DNA from: Flaccisagitta enflata
Lineage: Eukaryota > Chaetognatha > Sagittoidea > Aphragmophora
Length of the DNA stretch: 64,000 bases
Assembly (NCBI GenBank): GCA_965153355.1
Contig: OZ231127.1
Span: forward strand, 88,598,001-88,662,000
Direction: 5' to 3'
Shown: one piece after another, positions 22,234-33,998 of the stretch
Numbering within the stretch: the stretch's first letter is position 1
How the letters are laid out: each line of letters begins with the position of its first letter
The notes under the pieces: model-generated
The model's database searches: none
The model's input: the letters and a program-made list of their open reading frames with translations, nothing else
What the model was told of the DNA's origin: nothing
Translations under genes and position numbers: made by a program

Positions 22234-22440
22234 AACAAGGCCGGATACACGGCTACCCCAGTCGCGTACGGGTGGGCAGGGGCTATAATTGAGGTCACTC
22301 CATCATTTGGGCAGGAGCAGTGGGGCCAAAAACCGCAAAAACCCAAAAAAAGTAAAGTGTGACGGACGGACGGACGGACCGACGGACGGACCAACGGACC
22401 GACAAAGCGGGGTGTAGAGTCACGTAGCACGCAACTAAAA
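22234..22440 (-). mobile_element. HPE family A1 copy
   Basis: AACAAGGCCGGATACACGGC, CAGTCGCGTACGGGTGGGC, CATTTGGGCAGGAGCAG, AAGTAAAGTGTGACGGACGG, CAAAGCGGGGTGTAG, hairpin AGTCACGTAGCACGCAACT plus AAAA. Confidence 0.9.
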
Positions 22441-22602
22441 ATGTGCATTTCGGAAAGTAACACCCTATTCTAATAATATGTAAGAAAAGGGCTATGATCT
22501 AAGAAATGCAAACTAATGCATTACTAGAGAGATCAAGAATTTAACGCAAAATGACTTCCAAATTTGCTGCTCGCGTGCACCGCGACTTACAGTTTGAGCA
22601 CG

Positions 22603-22735
22603 CACACTACGCTGTCCCATTCACACTCAAGTATCTTAAAATGCCCTGTTAAGATAAAAATCCCGTCACACATCATAAGATTGACGCAAACAAATTGACT
22701 GAGGACTGAGAACAAGCTACAACCTTCGTCAACAA
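22603..22735 (+). repeat. Long inverted repeat, left arm
   Basis: CACACTACGCTGTCCC, AAAATGCCCTGTTAAGAT, CAAATTGACTGAGGA and CTACAACCTTCGTCAACA recur inverted at 25318-25447. The arms are 2.6 kb apart and could be termini of a larger element or an inverted duplication. Confidence 0.75.
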
Positions 22736-22831
22736 GATAGAAAAATTTCAAAAACCATGGTAGGAAATAATTCTAGAGCAAATTTGTTATACTTCAACCC
22801 GGTGCAAAATTCAGGATCACCTAGTTTTGTT

Positions 22832-23098
22832 TTTTAGTTGTGGACACGCAACTCTATAAGATGCTATGCCTATGACCGTCCATTGGTCAGTCCGTCCGTC
22901 CGTCCATTTGTCCGTCCGTCAAGCTTAAGTTGAAAATGAAAAAAAAACATGTATTTATGACACTTCAGTGGTTATTGTATGTGTTTTTAGGTGTGTCAGT
23001 GTGTGGCAGAGGTGGTTGGGGTGAGGCTGGGGTGAGGCTGGGGTTTGAATGCCCCTGCCCACCGGTCCGCAACAATATTGTGACCCTGCGTCACTTGT
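22832..23098 (+). mobile_element. HPE family B copy
   Basis: Hairpin AGTTGTGGACACGCAACT, CTATAAGATGCTATGCC, (GTCC)n, two GTGAGGCTGGG units, ATGCCCCTGCCCACCGG, the distal GTCCGCAAC (inverted partner of the hairpin arm) and AATATTGTGACCCTGCGTC ending ACTTGT. Confidence 0.88.
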
Positions 23099-23146
23099 CA
23101 TAACGTGCAAGTATTTTGGTGCATCTTTTTTATTTTGTCCATCATT

Positions 23147-23292
23147 TTTAGGTGCGACAAAGCACCTCTATTACTGGCTGTGTCTGTTGGTTGGTTCGTC
23201 GGTTGGTTGGTTGGTTGGTCGGTCGGTCGGTCGGGTAACGCATTCGTTCGACGATCCACACGTTGCACCTTATTGGCCTACTTGGCCTTGTT
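23147..23292 (+). mobile_element. HPE family C copy
   Basis: Hairpin AGGTGCGACAAAGCACCT, CTATTACTGGCTGTGTCTG, (GGTT/GGTC)n, GTAACGCATTCGTTCGACG, the distal GTTGCACCT, then TATTGGCCTACTTGGCCTTG ending TTT. Confidence 0.9.
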
Positions 23293-23351
23293 TGTTTTAC
23301 CATGGACTTAAGAAGACAGAAATTGGTGGAGCCAAAGGATTTTGAGCCTGG

Positions 23352-23352
<1 letters not shown>

Positions 23353-23426
<74 letters not shown>
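23353..23426. repeat. (AC)n microsatellite
   Basis: Two blocks split by one ACTC. It replaces the terminal AACAAGTGACG of the neighbouring B element, so expansion or insertion removed that end. Confidence 0.95.
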
Positions 23427-23429
<3 letters not shown>

Positions 23430-23622
23430 TGTGGTCACAATATTGTTGCGGACGGGTGGGCAGGGGCGTCCAACCCCCATCCACACTCAAATCCCCAACC
23501 CCACACACAAACATTCACAAAAAGCTCGTTTTTCTACTTTTCAACTCGATCACCACAGACCAACTGATCGCCAGACCAACGGATGGACATAGCCGCTTAT
23601 AGAGTTTGTGTCCGCAACTAAA
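23427..23622 (-). mobile_element. HPE family B copy, end lost at (AC)n
   Basis: GGTCACAATATTGTTGCGG, ACGGGTGGGCAGGGGCG, CCAACCCCCATCCACACTC, AGACCAACGGATGG, CCGCTTATAG, then hairpin AGTTTGTGTCCGCAACT plus AAAA. Confidence 0.85.
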
Positions 23623-23639
23623 AACAATATGGGCGCATT

Positions 23640-23845
23640 TCTGAGTCACTCATAACCGTATCTTAACAGGCCATTCACTTTGATTGGTTGCTCGCATCGC
23701 TCACCTCGCTCACTCAATCTGCGGTGATCCGCTTTGCTACGCTTGCTTCACTTGCTTGCTACGTTCCGGGGCTCATAGATATGTGTTCATGCTGTAAATA
23801 CTAATGGGCGTGTTTACTAACTGTCTTCACAAGAAACACGCCCTT
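23640..23845. mobile_element. Dispersed repeat I copy
   Basis: TCTTAACAGGCCATTCAC, GCTCGCATCGCTCACCTCGC, GATCCGCTTTGCTACGCTTG, ATGTGTTCATGC, and the right end TCTTCACAAGAAACACGCCC. It lacks the 109-bp array. Confidence 0.75.
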
Positions 23846-24004
23846 TCTATGGGGCAAATTTCAGGCTATTTCCTAGGTTTCCTGATAAAATACAGCCTCT
23901 GCTCCAATGCCCTCTACATCACTGCCTCTGCTTGCCCATACGGGACCTCTTTGTACAGATCCTCTCCAGCCATCGATTGCTCACACCATAAGGGTGGCGA
24001 GTAA

Positions 24005-24122
24005 AAACAACAACAACAACAACAACAACTACAACAACAACAACAACAACAACAACAGACACTACAATAACAACGAAAACATCAACAACTACAACAACAA
24101 AAACAACAAAAACAAAACAACA

Positions 24123-24204
<82 letters not shown>

Positions 24205-24205
24205 C
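24005..24205. repeat. (CAA)n microsatellite
   Basis: Interrupted CAA triplets, pure from about 24136. Asn/Thr/Gln homopolymer frames are artefacts. Confidence 0.94.
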
Positions 24206-24261
24206 CTTCGAGTCATTTTCACGTCTCCCATTGACGCCGAAAGTAAACCTTCCTGTAAACG

Positions 24262-24312
24262 ACCTCATTCCTATACATGGAAGATGACCTCATTCCTATA
24301 CATGGAAGACGT
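24262..24312. repeat. Short direct duplication
   Basis: GACCTCATTCCTATACATGG followed by AAGA occurs twice in immediate succession. Confidence 0.8.
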
Positions 24313-24511
24313 TCACTTAAACAAATTAAGAGATAGGAGACCATTTTGTCTCGAATCAAATGCACTGACAACTTGTTGTTTGACTAAATAACTCTATCTC
24401 CCAGATTACGCTTTTACGTTTAACGGCACAAGCGAATGAAATAAAAAAACACGGATCAATTTTCAAATATCATTGAAGGCATGAGCGAGCATGTGACCAA
24501 GTGAGCAACAG

Positions 24512-24739
24512 AACAAGTGATGCTTGGTCACAATATTGTTGCAGACGGGGGACAGGGGCAGCCAACCCCAATCCACACCCAACACCCCACCCAACTCCCT
24601 TTCCAACACAGACACATACGCAAAAAGCTTCAAAATGCTCGTTTTTCCACTGTCCGACTCATGCTCACGGACCGACGGACCAATGGACAAATGGACGGAC
24701 GTATGAGCCTTTTACAGAGTCGCGTGTCCGCAACTAAAA
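24512..24739 (-). mobile_element. HPE family B copy
   Basis: AACAAGTGATGCTTGGTCAC, TTGTTGCAGACGGGGGACAG, GTTTTTCCACTGTCCGACTC, GACCGACGGACC, then hairpin AGTCGCGTGTCCGCAACT plus AAAAG. (AG)n starts right at its end. Confidence 0.85.
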
Positions 24740-24742
24740 GAG

Positions 24743-24747
<5 letters not shown>

Positions 24748-24809
<62 letters not shown>
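24748..24809. repeat. (AG)n microsatellite
   Basis: About 31 AG units directly after the B element. Confidence 0.95.
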
Positions 24810-24812
<3 letters not shown>

Positions 24813-24908
24813 CATGCAAATGCAATAGGATGGTGAATCATTTTTATGGGAAAATTTGTAGAGGTTAATGCAAATTAGCTTAATTCTTCATCGGCGAGAT
24901 TTAAGTAT

Positions 24909-25215
24909 TAGGGTGGTCCGGAATTGGGTCAAATTTCATATATTGATATACTTGAGCCCTTTGCACAAATATCCAATAAAAGAAGGATTTCTCACAAGCT
25001 GGGGTGTGAAATCAAACAAGAAACCTTGTCGGCAAAACCATAGGCTTGCTATGGGGACTTTTTTATTGCCATTGAAAGCCTATAGTTTTGCCGCCATGGT
25101 TTAATCTTCAAATTCAGACCTCTACTTGTGAGAGAACCTTCTTATTTGGTACATTTATGCAAAAAACTAGAGTATATCATTTTTCTAAATTTGACCCTAT
25201 TTCGTGACCACCCTA
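24909..25215. mobile_element. hAT-like MITE with exact 8-bp TSD
   Basis: A 307-bp element with terminal TAGGGTGGTC and GACCACCCTA is flanked by TTAAGTAT on both sides (24901-24908 and 25216-25223). Inner inverted blocks include AATTGGGTCAAATTT/AAATTTGACCCTATT and GCAAAACCATAGGCTT/AAGCCTATAGTTTTGC. TSD length and TIR start fit hAT-superfamily MITEs. No coding capacity. Confidence 0.9.
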
Positions 25216-25317
25216 TTAAGTATCCATCATATCATTAAGCCACGCTTGCGGTATTCTACCCCATCATGAACATGTTTTCTCATCACACTGTCTTTTTCAA
25301 ATAATTAAAAATGAGTG

Positions 25318-25447
25318 TTGACGAAGGTTGTAGCTCGTTCTCAATCCTCGGTCAATTTGTTGGCGTCTATCTCATGATGTGTAACATGATTCTCATCTTA
25401 ACAGGGCATAATAAGGTACTTGAGTGTATATGGGACAGCGTAACGCA
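25318..25447 (-). repeat. Long inverted repeat, right arm
   Basis: Inverted counterpart of 22603-22735 (TGTTGACGAAGGTTGTAG, CAATTTGTTGGCGTCTA, ATCTTAACAGGGCAT, GGGACAGCGTAACGCACAC). Confidence 0.75.
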
Positions 25448-25718
25448 CACGACTTAATAACCCGATATGTCTGTTGGTCTCTCGGTCCGATGGTCACACT
25501 TTATTTATGGATGTATTCTGCTTCACTGATCCTGTCCAAAAACTTGGATAGTCTAATACATCAACGCTCCTGCCCTGTTCCTACGCGACTTATGCAGCAA
25601 GGAAACTGTGAAATGAATTCTTGTTTTTGCATTTTTGCTTAATCCCTCACCCTAACCAACCACATAAGACTGATACAATCACTCTGAAATTCATCAAAAT
25701 ATCTTTGCATCTCAGTCT

Positions 25719-25912
25719 TTTTAGTCGCGTGCACGCGACTCTACAACCCGCTTTGTCCGTCGGTTGGTCGGTTGGTTGGTCGGTCACACTTTACTTTTTT
25801 TTATGATTTTATTTCTTTGACCTCACTGCTCCTGCCCAAATGGTCTGGTGACCTCAAACATAGCCCCTGCCCACCCGCACGCGACTTCGGTAGCCGTGTA
25901 TCCGGCCTTGTT
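25719..25912 (+). mobile_element. HPE family A1 copy, first of a head-to-tail pair
   Basis: Perfect palindromic hairpin AGTCGCGTGCACGCGACT, CTACAACCCGCTTTGTCCG, (GTCG/GTTG)n, CACACTTTACTTTTTTT, GACCTCACTGCTCCTGCCC, the distal GCACGCGACT, TTCGGTAGCCGTGTATCCGG ending CCTTGTT. One of the best consensus copies in the window. Confidence 0.93.
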
Positions 25913-26105
25913 AGTCGCCACGCGACTTTACACCCCATTTTCTCCGTCCGTCCGTCCGTTGGTTGGTTCGTCACATTCTATATTTCATATTTTTATATTT
26001 TCTTTTTCTTTGACCTCACTGCCCCTCCCCGAATGCTACAGTGACTTCAAGTACGGTCCCTGCCCACCCGCACGCTACTGGGGTAGCCGTGTATCCGGCC
26101 TTATT
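25912..26105 (+). mobile_element. HPE family A1 copy, second of a head-to-tail pair
   Basis: Starts immediately at the previous copy's end (GTT then AGTCGCCACGCGACT). Hairpin shortened, CTCCGTCCGTCCGTCCG, GACCTCACTGCCCCTCCCC, distal GCACGCTACT, GGGGTAGCCGTGTATCCGGC ending CTTATT. Confidence 0.9.
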
Positions 26106-26234
26106 TTCTTCAAACAAGTTTCGATTTTTTTTCTATATTTAGACTCAAGATTATATCTAAGGGGGAAAAAATGGTAGCAGAGGGTACTTACAACCTCTAA
26201 AAGTTAAAGATGTTGAACATTTAGAGATTCTGTT

Positions 26235-26310
26235 TTTAGATGCGTCTTCGCATTTCAATAAGAGGGTGTGTCCGTCCGTCAGTCTGTAGGTAGGTAACGC
26301 AAAAGATTTC
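26235..26310 (+). mobile_element. HPE family D, 5' part
   Basis: Hairpin AGATGCGTCTTCGCATTT, CAATAAGAGGGTGTGTCCG, GTCCGTCAGTCTGTAGG, GTAACGC. The 3' end is not recognised before the J array at 26527. Confidence 0.7.
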
Positions 26311-26526
26311 TTGACGCGATTTTTTTTTCAACCATTGTGCTATCTTGTATTTGAAGAGGACTTATCTATGGACATCTCTTGCTTAGTTATGACCTTGTTG
26401 GATTCGATCTCACTTGTCAAGGCCAGTTACGCACGTGTGTTTACAATATGCTTTATTACTTTTTCGGTGTCCCTAAGTTATTCACATCTAAGCTTCATGG
26501 CCCTCCCCCCCACCGACTAACAATAA

Positions 26527-27025
26527 TGCCCACGCCTATCTATAATATAGATTCTTCACGGCTAACCGTGGTCAATTTATGACCATGTCCGTCCGTCCGC
26601 GTCCCTCCGTCAGTTGGCTGTTTAGTCGGAAACTCTTTTGTTCCATGATCCACCCTGCGCACGCGTTGGCCTGATGGACCATGTTTTATCATGTCCGTCC
26701 GTCCGTCCGTCAGTTGCCTGTTAAGTCGGAAACTCTTTCGTTCCATGATCCACCCTGCGCACGCGTTGGCCTGATGGACCATGTTTTATCATGTCCGTCC
26801 GTCCGTCAGTTGGCTGTTTAGTCGGAAACTCATTCGTTCCATGATCCACCCTGCGCACACGTTGGCCTGATGGACCGTATTTTATCATGTCCGTCCGTCT
26901 GTCAGTCGGTTGGTTATTACGGCAGAAACTATTTCGTTCCATGATCCACCCTGCGCACATGTTTGCCTGTTTGGTCTTGTTTCTCAGCAGACGCTCGAAA
27001 AAGAAGCAAAGAGGAAAAAGGCAGT
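26527..27025 (+). mobile_element. HPE-like element J, copy 1 (96-100-bp units)
   Basis: Opens with CACGCCTATCTATAATATAG and a hairpin-like CACGGCTAACCGTG. Four to five units follow, each with (GTCC)n, AGTCGGAAACTC, GTTCCATGATCCACCCTGCG and TTGGCCTGATGGACC. The CCATGATCC motif recurs at 26643, 26743, 26839 and 26939. Ends TTTGCCTGTTTGGTCTTGTT with CGCTCGAAAAAGAAGCAAAG beyond. It is nearly identical to 30043-30535. Confidence 0.85.
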
Positions 27026-27272
27026 TTTAGACTTCCAGGAAAATGGCGCAAAAATGCTGTTAATTTATCCTCATATTCAATAAAAAGAATTGGGTTAATT
27101 TAAATATTCACCTTGAGACCAAGACCTGAAATGAACACCTAATTACCAATAGAGCATATAGAAAGATGCAAAAATATTTTCTATGAATTTTTATCCATAA
27201 AAACAATTAAAAAAGACTTCCATTTTTGTTGCATCAATGCTCATTAGCGATTCTATCACTTAATCCTGATCA
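27026..27272. other. AT-rich unique DNA
   Basis: Nothing recognised. Confidence 0.4.
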
Positions 27273-27476
27273 GGGTGTTCTGCTCGTGGTCAAGTCACGG
27301 CCCAGAACCGTGCCCGCCTCAAAGCATTAGCTTATAGATGTTATCGCGATGCTAAGATGGCTACTAATTTGATGACAAAAAATGGTTCTAAGGCTGCGTT
27401 GCTCACGTCTTTTAGCATCTTCGCGGCTCGTAAGGAGCCATCATGGACCGATCCGCCTCCGCTTATTACACGTTGA
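27273..27476 (+). other. Candidate host exon (67 codons, no start)
   Basis: A non-repetitive frame of 67 codons preceded by CCTGATCAG, a possible acceptor, and closed by TGA. It is notably more GC-rich than the surrounding AT-rich DNA. The protein starts GCSARGQVTAQNRARLKALA and contains a K/R-rich middle and a C-terminal ARKEPSWTDPPPLITR. I recognise no family. It could be a terminal exon, a processed-gene fragment or chance. Confidence 0.25.
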
Positions 27477-27654
27477 TGCTGATTATTTATTATTTTGATA
27501 TTCGTGTGCCTTATAGTTAATTGTTAGTCATTCATAAAGTGTGCATTAACCGACGATCTGTATCAGGCAATTTCTGCCATTGTTGCATAAATTTTAACCT
27601 GGTAATCTGCGAGGTTGTGTGCCCTTGTTGTTTTTATATTTGATGAATATAAAA

Positions 27655-27960
27655 CATTACTACTTTTGAGAAATTTTTTGAGGGAACATTGCTTAAAATT
27701 AAATTTGCTACAACTTTCCCACAGTATGTTCTATAAGAATATCGCTTGTTTGGCCGTTGCTAGGGAGCGTATCCATGTGTGACAACCCCTAGCAACCGCT
27801 AAACGAGCGACATTCTTACAGAACATACTGTGGGAAAGTTGTAGCAAATTTGATTTTAAGCAATGTTCCCTCAAAAAATTTCTCAAAATATTGATACTTT
27901 AGCGTAAATACATGGAAATGCGTTTCCATGGCAACCAACTATCATGGGCAATAAAGCATC
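27655..27960. mobile_element. Palindromic MITE (GATGCTTTATTGCCC ends), left arm truncated
   Basis: Matches 11829-12210: GAGGGAACATTGCTTAAAAT, CAACTTTCCCACAGTATGTT, GCTAGGGAGCGTATCC and, on the right, TTTCCATGGCAACCAAC and GGGCAATAAAGCATC. The outer left arm is missing. Confidence 0.82.
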
Positions 27961-28682
<722 letters not shown>

Positions 28683-28779
28683 TACAAACGCATGCGCGTA
28701 GTGACATTTCAATTCTCTTTCAATCTGCCATAAATGAAAACGCCATTAATAAGGACCACATTTTGCGAGTGCTTGATTT

Positions 28780-28782
<3 letters not shown>

Positions 28783-28878
<96 letters not shown>

Positions 28879-28879
28879 G

Positions 28880-28968
<89 letters not shown>
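28783..28968. repeat. (GA)n(GT)n compound microsatellite
   Basis: (GA)n 28783-28875, a GAGTGAGAGA transition, then (GT)n to 28968. Confidence 0.96.
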
Positions 28969-28969
<1 letters not shown>

Positions 28970-29209
28970 GCACCTCATGAAAGAGAAACACTCTAGATTG
29001 ATTGATGATGAGTTGACTCAAATTTTTGCATGAATGTTTCTCAGCGCCTAATCTGGTTGGGCAGTTTCTTGGGCAGATTCACCTTAAAAACTGCCAAAAA
29101 TACCAACGGCAAATTACAACCTCAAATTTTGCCGCTTCACTTTGAAACACAAATATGTGAGCGCATTATGCCACAATATCCATTTTCTGGTAGTTCTCAA
29201 GTGAATGTC

Positions 29210-29905
29210 ATGCTTAATGAGATGGTATCATCGAAAAAACGGTCAAAAATGTACTTCTAACGGCTTTTCAAGATGATACCCTATGGTGAATGTGTGTCAG
29301 TACCATATTAGCAATATCACACGAAAGTCGCTGTTTTTGAATCGGTCAAATATATTATCACGGTCAAAAATGCCATTTTGACGGCAAATTACGGCATTTT
29401 ACGGCATTTTACGGCATAAAATGATACCCTATGGTGACGGCTTTACTTCCATCTTTGTGTCAATGTGTGACAGTGCCATGTCAGCATTAACAGACAAGAG
29501 TCGCTGTTTTTGAATCAGTTAAATCTGATATAATGGTCAAAAATGCCATTTTTACGGCATTTTACAGCATTTTACGGCATAAAATGATATCCTATGATGA
29601 CGGCTTTACTGGCATCTACGTGAGAATATGTGTCAGTGCCATTTCAGCATTATCTGACAAGAGAAGCTGTTTTTGAATCAGTTAAATCCGATATAACGGT
29701 CAAAAACGCCACTTTTACGGCATTTTACGGCATAAAATGATACCCTAGGGTGACGGCTTCACTTGAATCTTTGCATGATTGTGTGTCAGTGCCATGTCAG
29801 CATTATCCGATGAGAGTCGCTGTTTCTAAATCAATTAAATCCGATATAACGGTCAAAAATGCCATTTTTACGGCTTTTTACGGCTTTTTACGGCATTTTC
29901 TCGTA
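29210..29905. repeat. Tandem array with period about 155 bp
   Basis: ATGATACCCTATGGTGA-like anchors at about 29265, 29421, 29584 and 29736 give spacings of about 152-163 bp. Each unit holds GTCAGTGCCATGTCAGC, GAGTCGCTGTTTTTGAATC, CGGTCAAAAATGCC and TTTACGGCATTTTACGGCA. Unit length varies with the number of ACGGCATTTT subrepeats. Confidence 0.85.
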
Positions 29906-30042
29906 AAATTCCCAACAGAAGTTTTTGTTTTTTGCATGGATACATTCGTCTACATGTATATAACAGCCCTGCATGGGTGGCGATACTGCGGAATTTTTAA
30001 AAAGTTACCTCAGTTAAGAAGGGGCGTGTAACAAAAACGCTC

Positions 30043-30535
30043 ACGCCTATCTATAATATAGATTCTTCACGGCTAACCGTGGTCAATTTATGACCATGTC
30101 CGTCCGTCCGCGTCCCTCCGTCAGTTGGCTGTTTAGTCGGAAACTCTTTTGTTCCATGATCCACCCTGCGCACGCGTTGGCCTGATGGACCATGTTTTAT
30201 CATGTCCGTCCGTCCCTCCGTCAGTTGGCTGTTTAGTCGGAAACTCTTTCGTTCCATGATCCACCCTGCGCACGCGTTGGCCTGATGGACCATGTTTTAT
30301 CATGTCCGTCCGTCCGTCAGTTGGCTGTTAAGTCGGAAACTCATTCGTTCCATGATCCACCCTGCGCACACGTTGGCCTGATGGACCGTATCTTATCATG
30401 TCCGTCCGTCTGTCCGTCGGTTGGTTAATACGGCAGAAACTCTTTCGTTCCATGATCCACCCAGCGCACATGTTTGCCTGTTTGGTCTTGTTTCCCAGCA
30501 GACGCTCGAAAAAGAAGCAAAGAGGAAAAAAGGGG
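30043..30535 (+). mobile_element. HPE-like element J, copy 2
   Basis: Nearly identical to 26527-27025 over the whole length, with the same 5' lead, the same hairpin-like CACGGCTAACCGTG, four main units and the same 3' text. Differences are a few substitutions and (GTCC)n copy number. Confidence 0.87.
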
Positions 30536-30594
30536 AAAAAGTCCTCCTCCCTCAAACGCAAATTCAGAATGAAGGAAGCAGATAGTGGATTAGT

Positions 30595-30650
30595 CCAACC
30601 CCCCCCCCCCAAGCAGATTGTGTCTTAGTCCACCCCCCCCCCCCTCACGA
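30595..30650. repeat. Poly-C runs
   Basis: Two runs of 12-14 C occur in near-duplicate text (TTAGTCCAACC/TTAGTCCACC; AAGCAGAT/CGAAGATAG). Confidence 0.85.
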
Positions 30651-30738
30651 AGATAGCGGCTTAGCGCGACCTTTCCTTCACATGTTTGAATTAAAGGCGT
30701 TTCTTTCCTTCGCTGACAAAAAAAAAAAAAAACATTCA

Positions 30739-31005
30739 TCAGTTCGTCCTTCTATTTGTGGGTCCTTCCATCTGTTTGTCATTCTATTTGTGGGTCCTTC
30801 CATCGGTTCCTCCTTCTATTTGTGGGTCCTTCCATCTGTTTGTCATTCTGTTTGCGGGTCCTTCCATCTGTTTGTCGTTCTATTTGTGGGTCCTCCCAAC
30901 TGTTCGTCCTGCTATATGCAGGTCCTTCCATCCGTTTATGATTCCATTTGTTTGTCCTTTTTGTTCGTCTTTTTATTCATTTGGTTATCCATCCTTCTGT
31001 CAATC
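30739..31005. repeat. 33-bp minisatellite
   Basis: Units of about 33 bp containing TCTATTTGTGGGTCCTTCC and ATCTGTTTGTCAT, repeated 7-8 times and degenerate at the right. The multiple-of-three period keeps frames open. Confidence 0.85.
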
Positions 31006-31012
31006 CATCTGT

Positions 31013-31148
31013 TCTTAGTCGCGAACTTTAGAACTGGCTTTGTTGGTCCGTCGGTCCGTCTGGCATTCCGTCCATAAACGTAAGTAAATGTAAGCGTTTC
31101 TATATTCCGCTCCTGCCCACCCGTCCGCGAATCGGGAGGAGCCTTGTT
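31013..31148 (+). mobile_element. HPE family A2 copy, degenerate
   Basis: TTAGTCGCGAAC (hairpin mostly deleted), TTAGAACTGGCTTTGTTGG, GTCCGTCGGTCCGTC, CCGCTCCTGCCCACCCG, TCCGCGAATCGGGAGGAGC, ending CTTGTT. Confidence 0.75.
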
Positions 31149-31365
31149 CTACCTTGCCGTTTTTTTTTTGCAACCATCCTTGCGTCTAGATAGATTATGT
31201 TTATCCATCCATCTGTCTATCCGTCCATCAACTCACCCGGCAGCCTACTAGTCCCCCATCTTTGTGTCCATGGATTTGGTTTGTCCATCCATCAGTTTTG
31301 ACTGTCAGTCTACCCATCACTTCATCCGACAACCTGCGCGTCCATGTATCTGTCCCGTCCACTAG

Positions 31366-31502
31366 CTGTCCATCCATCCATCCATCCATCCATCCATCCA
31401 TCCATCCATCCATCCATCCATCCATCCATCCATCCATCCATCCATCCATCCATCCATCCATCCATCCATCCATCCATCCATCCATCCATCCATCCATCCA
31501 TT
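31366..31502. repeat. (CCAT)n microsatellite
   Basis: About 34 pure CCAT units, preceded by looser CCATC-containing text from about 31205. Frames are Ile-His-Pro-Ser or Met-Asp-Gly-Trp repeats. Confidence 0.96.
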
Positions 31503-31730
31503 TCAATATCCCTTCGTTCTCATGGTGGTTGGACGTAGGCGGAACTGACTGAGTGTAATTTTTTTCTTCAGTCTGACTTCATCAACATTCAACTCTTTAT
31601 TCGTTTAACATTATTCATTGTTCAATCACTCTTAGTAACATCTTGCTCATGAATATACAGACAACAATATCAAAAAGTCGCTGTGTCAAAACAAATACAG
31701 CTGTTTACTATAGATTTGCCTTTTTCTAAA

Positions 31731-31970
31731 AACAAGCCTTGACACATTGCTAGTTTGCTACCCTAATTGCTTGCGGATTAGCAGGGACAATATTTGTGGT
31801 CACTAGACTATTTGGGCACAAGCAGTGAGGTAAATAAAAATCATAGAAAAATTTAACCGACGTACTAATAGATGGATAGATGGAGAGAAAGGCGGACAAG
31901 CGGACGGGTGGACGGGCAGACAAACAGATGGATAAAGCGGAATGTAAAGTCACATAGCATGCAACTAAAA
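31731..31970 (-). mobile_element. HPE family A copy, old
   Basis: AACAAGCCTTGACACATTGC, GCAGGGACAATATTTGTGG, GGTCACTAGACTATTTGGGC, AGCGGACGGGTGGACGGGC, GATAAAGCGGAATGTAA, hairpin AGTCACATAGCATGCAACT plus AAAA. It is strongly diverged and lacks the distal partner. Confidence 0.8.
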
Positions 31971-32303
31971 AGAAATTATCAAAATTCTTTTTAAAGCCCA
32001 GTATCATTTAAAAGTTTTTGCTTTGTTTCAGGTGTCAGTATATTTTTGAGCTAGTTAGTACATCCGAAGACCACATCATGCAATCCATGGTAAAAAGCAA
32101 AAAGAAGTTGAAAAAAAAAAAAAAAAAAAAAAAATTAAAAAGACCTTCGGTCATTTTTGTTTCACTTCTCCCACTTCGCTTCAAACTGACGATCAAACCT
32201 TTTTTTTTCTTTCTTTCTCGTTTGATACAATGATACAATTTGAAAAAAAAATCATGTCCGTTTATTAACTTTGTTCATGCGCTCGAATTGTCAGGTATTC
32301 AGA

Positions 32304-33007
<704 letters not shown>

Positions 33008-33009
33008 TA

Positions 33010-33680
33010 AATCGTCATCATTCTTGTCATCGTTTACATCGAGATTTGAAATGAGATGTGCGATGATCGAAAGAGAAGTTTGTTCATTTTTTTTGTTCAT
33101 TTTTTTGTTCATTTTTTTTTCCATTCATCTTTTTTCTTTTAGGTAGTTCACAAAGAGAGAGCGGAAAAAAGGTTTAAACTGTGGCTGTTGCCAAACATGT
33201 AAATTGCAGTTGTTATGTTCAGTGGAAATGCTTAGTCAAAATTTAGAAATAAAAACCAGTTTAAGGGAAAATGGCAAATAGTCAAAATCTTACAAGAGGG
33301 AGAGGCGACAGGAAAACAAAAGCCACTACATAGGAAAGAAATTTTGAGAAAAAAAGATTATTATGTGTAAAAGAAGGCAAAGAAATAAAAGTTTTTATGA
33401 AGGAAAGATGGCATGAAAACGAAATGCTTTGTTTAGGAAAAACAACAAAAAGACAAAACCCAAGGAAAAAACAATAGGAAAACAAAAGTGGGAACTAAAC
33501 AAGACAATAAAGAAGAATAAACAGAAACACGGAGCAACGTTAGAGTGAACTGCTCAACGAAGATCATAATGAAAAAAGAGTAAAACAAAAAGAAGAAATA
33601 CAAATCATTTTTGACATTTGAATATTCTGTCTCGATCTCGCTCCATATTCTGTCTCGATCTCGCTCCTAATCCAAGGTAC
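33010..33680. other. Purine-rich unique DNA
   Basis: A-rich text with many GGAAA/GAAAAC motifs, and a direct duplication of ATTCTGTCTCGATCTCGCTC at about 33624 and 33647. No gene is recognised. Confidence 0.4.
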
Positions 33681-33815
<135 letters not shown>

Positions 33816-33998
33816 ACATGTAAGGCAAAAGCGTAATTGTGTATGACAGGGAAAATTAAAACACAATTAACACCGAGACTGCTTTGTGTAAGATCGTGAA
33901 TTTCTTTTTAAGTGAAAGCGACGTAAGGTCCGTACAACTCAATGCGTTATTTCGTATTGATCTAAATGATCCTTAAAACGATCTGCCTGGCTGAATGT

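Noticed and set aside
25719-26105. HPEs as bacterial-style attenuators or terminators (GC hairpin beside T-run)
   Set aside because: The T-run lies 5' of the hairpin in one orientation. Copies occur in both orientations inside other transposons, so they are dispersed elements, not gene terminators.
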